Shown here: piece by piece, positions 22,426-25,115 of the stretch
Layout: each line of letters opens with the position of its first letter
How positions within the stretch are numbered: the stretch's first letter is position 1
Assembly (NCBI GenBank): GCA_002391555.1
Contig: DGFG01000134.1
Location: forward strand, 11,276 to 36,390
Source of the DNA: Firmicutes bacterium UBA3906
GTDB lineage: Bacteria > Bacillota > Clostridia > Caldicoprobacterales > DTU083
DNA length: 25,115 bases
Reading direction: 5' to 3'
Position numbers and translations under genes: made by a program
The notes under the pieces: generated by a model
Database searches by the model: none
Told to the model about the DNA's origin: nothing
What the model saw: only the letters and a program-made list of their open reading frames with translations

Positions 22426-24249
22426 TTAATCAGCCTTCTTTTTTCCCTGCCTTTTTCTTTGAGCCAGATTTAATATCTTCTTTCTAAGTCTGATACTTTG
22501 AGGGGTTATTTCTACTAGTTCATCATCACTTATAAACTCTAGTGCCTGTTCAAGACTCAGCTTTTTTGCAGGTACTAGCCTCATGGCCTCATCAGAGCCT
22601 GCAGCCCTAATGTTTGTAACATGCTTCTTTCTGCAAACATTCACCTCTATATCCACACTACGGCTATTTTCCCCAACAATCATGCCTTCATACACCATTG
22701 CACCAGGTTCTATAAAAATCTGTCCCCTGTTTTGGGCATTGTAAATACCATAGCTAGTTGCTTCCCCTGACTCAAAGGCTATAATTGAGCCTGTTTCCCT
22801 AGTTTCAATATCACCCTTGTACGGCTTGTAGTCGTCAAAGATAGTATTTAGAATCCCTTCTCCCCTAGTATCGGTTAGAAACTCTGACCGGTAGCCAAAA
22901 AGGCCCCTAGCAGGGATAGAAAACTCCATGCGAACATGGCCGGCAGTGCCAGAAGTCATTTTTACTAACTCACCCTTGCGGGCTCCTAGCTTTTCTATTA
23001 CAGTACCAGAGTATTCCTCCGGCACCTCTACCGATGCAAGCTCCATAGGCTCGTAGACTTTACCATCTATCTCCTTGTAGATTACACTTGGCTTTGATAC
23101 CTGAAACTCATAGCCCTGCCTTCGCATGGTTTCTATGAGGATGGACAGGTGGAGCTCCCCCCTGCCAGACACCTTAAAGGCGTCTGTGGAGTCAGTCTCC
23201 TCAACTCTTAGACTTACGTCAGTGTAAACCTCCTTAAAAAGCCTTTCCCTAAGGTTTCTAGAGGTTACATACTTACCTTCCTTGCCTGCAAAGGGGCTAG
23301 TGTTTACAGAAAAGGTCATAGAGATTGTAGGAGCAGATATATTAACAAAGGGCAGTGGCTCTGGATGGTCTACATGACAAATAGTATCTCCAATATTTAT
23401 TCCCTCAACACCCGATACAGCTACTATATCTCCAATTCTTGCTTCATTTACAGGGACCCTTTTTAGGCCCTCAAACTGATAAAGGTTGCTGATCTTTACC
23501 CTTAACTCACTGCCGCCTAAGTTGCACAAGAGGGCTTCCTGACCTTGTAATATCCTACCGCGTTCAACCTTGCCTATGGCTATCCTACCGACATACTCAT
23601 TGTAGTCAATTGTCGATACTAGGATCTGTAATGGCTTGTCCGCCTCGCCAACTGGTGGTGGAATCTGCTCTAGTATAGTATCAAATAGGGGCTGCATATC
23701 CTTGCCCTCAACATTTACATCCAAGGAGGCTGTTCCTAGCTTGGCAGAGCTATAAACAAAGGGGCAATCGAGCTGGCTCTCATCTGCCTCTAACTCTATG
23801 AAAAGGTCTAATAGGTCATCGATTACCTCCTCTGGCCTAGCTCCTGGCCTATCTATCTTGTTAATAACCACAATAACAGGGTGCTTTAAATCTAGTGCCT
23901 TTTTAAGTACAAACTTTGTTTGGGGCATAGGACCTTCAAAGGCATCTACTAATAGCAATACCCCGTCAACCATTTTTAGGACCCTCTCAACCTCACCACT
24001 AAAGTCAGCGTGCCCTGGTGTATCTATAATATTGATCTTGTGACCCTTGTACTCTACAGCTGTATTTTTAGATAGGATGGTAATACCCCTCTCCTTCTCT
24101 AGGTCATTTGAATCCATAACCCTATCCTCAAGCTCTTGGTTGACACGAAAAACACCACTTTGCCTTAGCATCTGGTCTACTAGTGTGGTCTTCCCATGGT
24201 CTACATGGGCAATTATGGCTATATTTCTAATATCCTCTCGTCTTATCAC
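22426..24249 (-). CDS. typA: Ribosome-binding translational GTPase TypA/BipA
   Basis: EF-G-like GTPase that binds 70S ribosomes and aids 50S assembly and stress or cold growth. 607 residues, standard length. G1 is IAHVDHGKTTL, G2 region RGITI, G3 DTPGH, G4 NKID, G5 in VYSSAKLGTA. The EF-G-like domain III, domain V and BipA-specific C-terminal domain follow, ending in a Lys-rich tail. All parts intact. Start is GTG at 24249 with AAGAGGAG just upstream. On the minus strand a TATAAT (24288-24283) stands ~34 bases before the start and could be its -10 box; the matching -35 is poor. Monocistronic. Confidence 0.97.
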   Translation of the reverse strand: MIRREDIRNIAIIAHVDHGKTTLVDQMLRQSGVFRVNQELEDRVMDSNDLEKERGITILSKNTAVEYKGHKINIIDTPGHADFSGEVERVLKMVDGVLLLVDAFEGPMPQTKFVLKKALDLKHPVIVVINKIDRPGARPEEVIDDLLDLFIELEADESQLDCPFVYSSAKLGTASLDVNVEGKDMQPLFDTILEQIPPPVGEADKPLQILVSTIDYNEYVGRIAIGKVERGRILQGQEALLCNLGGSELRVKISNLYQFEGLKRVPVNEARIGDIVAVSGVEGINIGDTICHVDHPEPLPFVNISAPTISMTFSVNTSPFAGKEGKYVTSRNLRERLFKEVYTDVSLRVEETDSTDAFKVSGRGELHLSILIETMRRQGYEFQVSKPSVIYKEIDGKVYEPMELASVEVPEEYSGTVIEKLGARKGELVKMTSGTAGHVRMEFSIPARGLFGYRSEFLTDTRGEGILNTIFDDYKPYKGDIETRETGSIIAFESGEATSYGIYNAQNRGQIFIEPGAMVYEGMIVGENSRSVDIEVNVCRKKHVTNIRAAGSDEAMRLVPAKKLSLEQALEFISDDELVEITPQSIRLRKKILNLAQRKRQGKKKAD

Positions 24250-24392
24250 AAAAACTCCTCTTTTCTATAGTCTTAACAAACTATTATAATAGCACAAGAG
24301 GAGCTTTGTTACAATACAGGTTCTTGCCATTTTTTTGTATTGTATTCAGACATGCTAGTCATATGTTAACAGAAAATAGATTGTCTAATTAA

Positions 24393-24418
24393 CTTGTGTT
24401 TAATTTTTTCAACACAAG
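24393..24418. repeat. 8-bp inverted repeat in the typA-kinase gap
   Basis: CTTGTGTT (24393-24400) and AACACAAG (24411-24418) around a 10-base AT loop. It is downstream of the kinase gene on the minus strand, but no real T run follows, so it could be a weak terminator or a protein-binding site. Confidence 0.35.
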
Positions 24419-24488
24419 GGGCAGTTCAAAGCCTTAGCCCCTCTTCTGCTGCAATGAGCATTTCTTTAGCCTTCTTGCAAAGGCTTTA

Positions 24489-25115
24489 CTAGTGACCATG
24501 GGCTCTAGCACAGGGTAGAAAGATTTTAAACTCTGTTCCTTTCTTAGGCTCACTTTCAACTTCAATCCTTCCCCCATGCTCCTCAATAATACGATAGGAG
24601 ACATTAAGGCCTAGACCTGTTCCGCCTTCCTTGGTGGTAAAAAAGGGCTTGTCAAGCTTGCCTATATCATCTTCTGCTATACCAGCTCCTGTATCTTTTA
24701 TACTTACAAGCATTTGCCTTTGCTCAGGCAAAAAGCTTGTCTTTATTCTTAAAAGCTGGTTACTTAAGCCTGACATAGCCTCCACACCATTTTTAGCCAT
24801 ATTCAATATGACCTGTTTGATTTGTATTTGCTCACACAGGATATTGCACTCGTCATTACAAAGCTCAAGGTTTATCTTAATATTACTCATAAAGGTTGAA
24901 GTCTCAAGTAGGGGCAGCAAAGACTCTAAGAGTTCATTTAACGAAGTTTCTCTGTAAACACTAGATTTAGGACGAGACAGGAGCAAAAAGCCGCCTATGA
25001 TCCTATTGACCTCATTGGTAGCATAGTCGATTTTTTTAGCTATTTTTTTAACTGGTTCATCCTTTGCAATCCGCTCTAGTAGTTGACTGCCACCCTTTAT
25101 AGTTGTTAGATAATT
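24489..25115 (-). CDS. Sensor histidine kinase, C-terminal catalytic part (runs off window)
   Basis: The frame is open to the window end (upstream of an internal TTG at 24986). The first visible residues, NYLTTIKGGSQLLERI, match the helix directly after the H-box of HisKA kinases (H-E-x-R-N-P-L-T-x-I-K-G), so the phosphorylated His lies just outside. The second dimerisation helix ends in LLLSRPK. The HATPase domain is complete: N-box QVILNMAKNGVEAM, G1 DTGAGI, F-box FFTTK, G2 GTGLGLNVS, ending KIFLP. The pattern resembles Firmicute PAS-type kinases including sporulation kinases that feed Spo0A, but the sensor part is not visible. No response regulator downstream, as common for orphan kinases. 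Stop is TAG. Confidence 0.88.
   Translation of the reverse strand, partial: NYLTTIKGGSQLLERIAKDEPVKKIAKKIDYATNEVNRIIGGFLLLSRPKSSVYRETSLNELLESLLPLLETSTFMSNIKINLELCNDECNILCEQIQIKQVILNMAKNGVEAMSGLSNQLLRIKTSFLPEQRQMLVSIKDTGAGIAEDDIGKLDKPFFTTKEGGTGLGLNVSYRIIEEHGGRIEVESEPKKGTEFKIFLPCARAHGH

Noticed and set aside
24253..24307. CTCCTCTT on the minus strand is complementary to the typA ribosome binding site AAGAGGAG, suggesting a regulatory hairpin.
   Set aside because: The distal arm lies upstream of the likely -10 box (24283-24288), so it would not be transcribed with typA from that promoter; only 8 bp and probably chance.
1..25115. Mobile elements, CRISPR arrays, tRNA or rRNA genes, phage or defence islands.
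   Set aside because: No transposase, integrase, direct-repeat array or cloverleaf-like sequence was found; the content is that of a stable chromosomal region.

Overview
The window comes from an anaerobic, endospore-forming Firmicute, most probably a member of the Clostridia. Evidence for this: a complete cotJABC spore-coat operon, a T-box riboswitch in front of a single-chain glycyl-tRNA synthetase, an HPr with both His15 and Ser46, a TM1266-type regulator normally tied to [FeFe]-hydrogenase, a clostridial single-cluster ferredoxin, strong AGGAGG-type ribosome binding sites, and frequent TTG/GTG starts. Base composition is roughly 40 % G+C by eye, rich in CTA, ATA and AGG/AGA codons. The tetranucleotide CTAG, usually rare in bacteria, is unusually common. 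I saw no insertion sequences, phage genes, CRISPR, tRNA or rRNA.

Layout. 1-4.3 kb: end of a secreted CAP-domain protein; a divergent pair of a DUF3343 small protein and an EF2568-type cysteine desulfurase (sulfur/selenium handling); a degenerate RfaE/PfkB-like kinase; and a membrane-anchored subtilisin-like protease. 4.4-5.9 kb: two divergent uncharacterised genes that share a short helical repeat, one copy in the small protein and four in the large one. 6.0-10.5 kb, all on the minus strand: an ECF-transporter S component with a TM1266-like regulator, a MASE3-PP2C phosphatase, a CPBP membrane protease, a GNAT acetyltransferase and HPr. 10.7-12.4 kb: promoter, glycine T-box and glyS. 12.6-14.6 kb: ferredoxin and a long HflX GTPase with an N-terminal JAMM/RadC-like motif. 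14.9-16.2 kb: glutamate 2,3-aminomutase (beta-glutamate synthesis) with an in-frame TAG immediately before its radical-SAM cysteine motif. 16.3-18.4 kb: an L,D-transpeptidase without a signal peptide, then cotJC-cotJB-cotJA. 18.5-21.7 kb: thrC-nadE operon, where the NadE glutaminase domain has lost its catalytic residues. 21.9-25.1 kb: a small P-loop ATPase, typA/bipA and the catalytic end of a sensor histidine kinase.

Most of this is ordinary core-genome content in short transcription units separated by clear rho-independent terminators. The observations most worth following are the amber codon in glutamate 2,3-aminomutase, the catalytically dead amidotransferase half of NadE, the metalloprotease-like signature in the HflX extension, the probable pseudokinase beside the cysteine desulfurase, and the shared helical repeat of the two unknown genes at 4.4-5.9 kb.
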